Shown here: positions 23,165 to 23,211 of the stretch, piece by piece | How positions within the stretch are numbered: position 1 is the stretch's first letter | How the letters are laid out: every line of letters starts with the position of its first letter | IMG/VR virus record: IMGVR_UViG_3300047178_000019 | Location: 1-23,211 of that record | Direction: 5' to 3' (one strand) | From: a virus | Length of the DNA: 23,211 nucleotides | Made by a program: the position numbers and the translations under genes | Notes under the pieces: generated by a model | Databases searched by the model: none | What the model was told of the DNA's origin: nothing | What the model saw: the letters and a program-made list of their open reading frames with translations, nothing else

Positions 23165-23200
23165 AAGGCCATTGGTTAACTCCAGTGGCCTTTGTCGTTT
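23165..23200 (+). terminator. Terminator-like hairpin, rightward
   Basis: AAGGCCATTGG pairs with CCAGTGGCCTT (11 bp with one T-G wobble) round a TTAACT loop, followed by TGTCGTTT. The T-run is interrupted, so strength is uncertain. The other strand has a T-rich CAGCTTTTCTC after the same stem, so the hairpin may work in both directions. Confidence 0.6.
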
Positions 23201-23211
23201 CTGTCACTAGG

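Larger units (their letters stand above)
22924..23200 (+). ncRNA. Structured leader or small RNA with boxA and three stem-loops
   Basis: The predicted transcript contains boxA (22971-22979). Stem-loop 1 is nested: GCGCTT with AAGCGC (23001-23006, 23058-23063), ATCTCAG with CTGAGAT (23015-23021, 23045-23051) and GGCAG with CTGCC (23023-23027, 23036-23040). Stem-loop 2 is CGAG-CAAGG-CCG, a GAAA loop (23086-23089), CGG-AAA-CCTTG-CTCG (23073-23104). Stem-loop 3 is CTCAC with GTGAG (23129-23146). A terminator-like hairpin follows. Only tiny reading frames are present. It may be a free small RNA or a cis-acting antitermination leader like lambda nut or HK022 put. Pairings were found by eye and not folded. 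Confidence 0.55.

Noticed and set aside
23165-23192. Attachment (att) site core for integration
   Set aside because: The inverted repeat explains the sequence as a hairpin; no integrase, tRNA fragment or second copy is in the window.

Overview
This window looks like the late (virion morphogenesis, lysis and tail) half of a tailed bacteriophage or prophage with a podovirus-type layout. Every convincing protein gene is on the minus strand. In transcription order, right to left, they are: small terminase, a small protein, large terminase, portal, three small proteins, scaffold, major capsid protein, neck proteins, an SGNH-esterase spike cluster, a lysis cassette, tail proteins, a GNAT-like protein, and three ejection-type proteins. 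The last of these is cut by the left edge. GC content is high, roughly 58-60% by eye. Gene content and order recall the Bcep22-like Burkholderia podophages, which carry repeated tail-fibre genes and a very large ejection protein. A betaproteobacterial host is a reasonable guess, but the window does not prove it.

Right edge (22863-23211): no protein gene. The plus strand carries a consensus -35 with a weaker -10 (TTGACA, 17 nt, CAAAAT), an exact CGCTCTTTA boxA, three nested stem-loops (one capped by GAAA), and an 11-bp terminator-like hairpin. This is either a roughly 270-nt structured RNA or the antitermination leader of a rightward operon outside the window. It is the least ordinary element here. 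Packaging region (about 17880-22862): terS has a long N-terminal extension. It is followed by a structured 338-bp gap, a small gene, terL (TTG start) and portal. Head region (about 12916-17871): two Met/Gly-rich miniproteins with an ADGG motif, a 77-aa protein, scaffold, capsid protein (GTG start), a strong hairpin after the capsid gene, and the adaptor-like proteins.

Spike and lysis region (8568-12915): a 758-aa protein with an SGNH hydrolase core is followed by a 139-aa protein sharing its N-terminal module, probably the virion-docking part. Then come a one-TM coiled-coil protein, a GH108-type endolysin, a 67-aa Cys/His protein and a two-TM holin-like protein. Tail and ejection region (1-8564): a propeller-like nozzle protein, a 650-aa fibre/tip protein with an Fn3 domain and a lambda-J-like C-terminus, a DUF4376-like protein, a GNAT-like protein and three ejection-type proteins.

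The genes are tightly coupled. Many junctions are ATGA, TTGA or TAATG overlaps, which suggests one long late transcript. The hairpins after the capsid gene and before the spike cluster are the best candidates for points where expression steps down. No integrase, repressor, tRNA, IS element or CRISPR array is visible.
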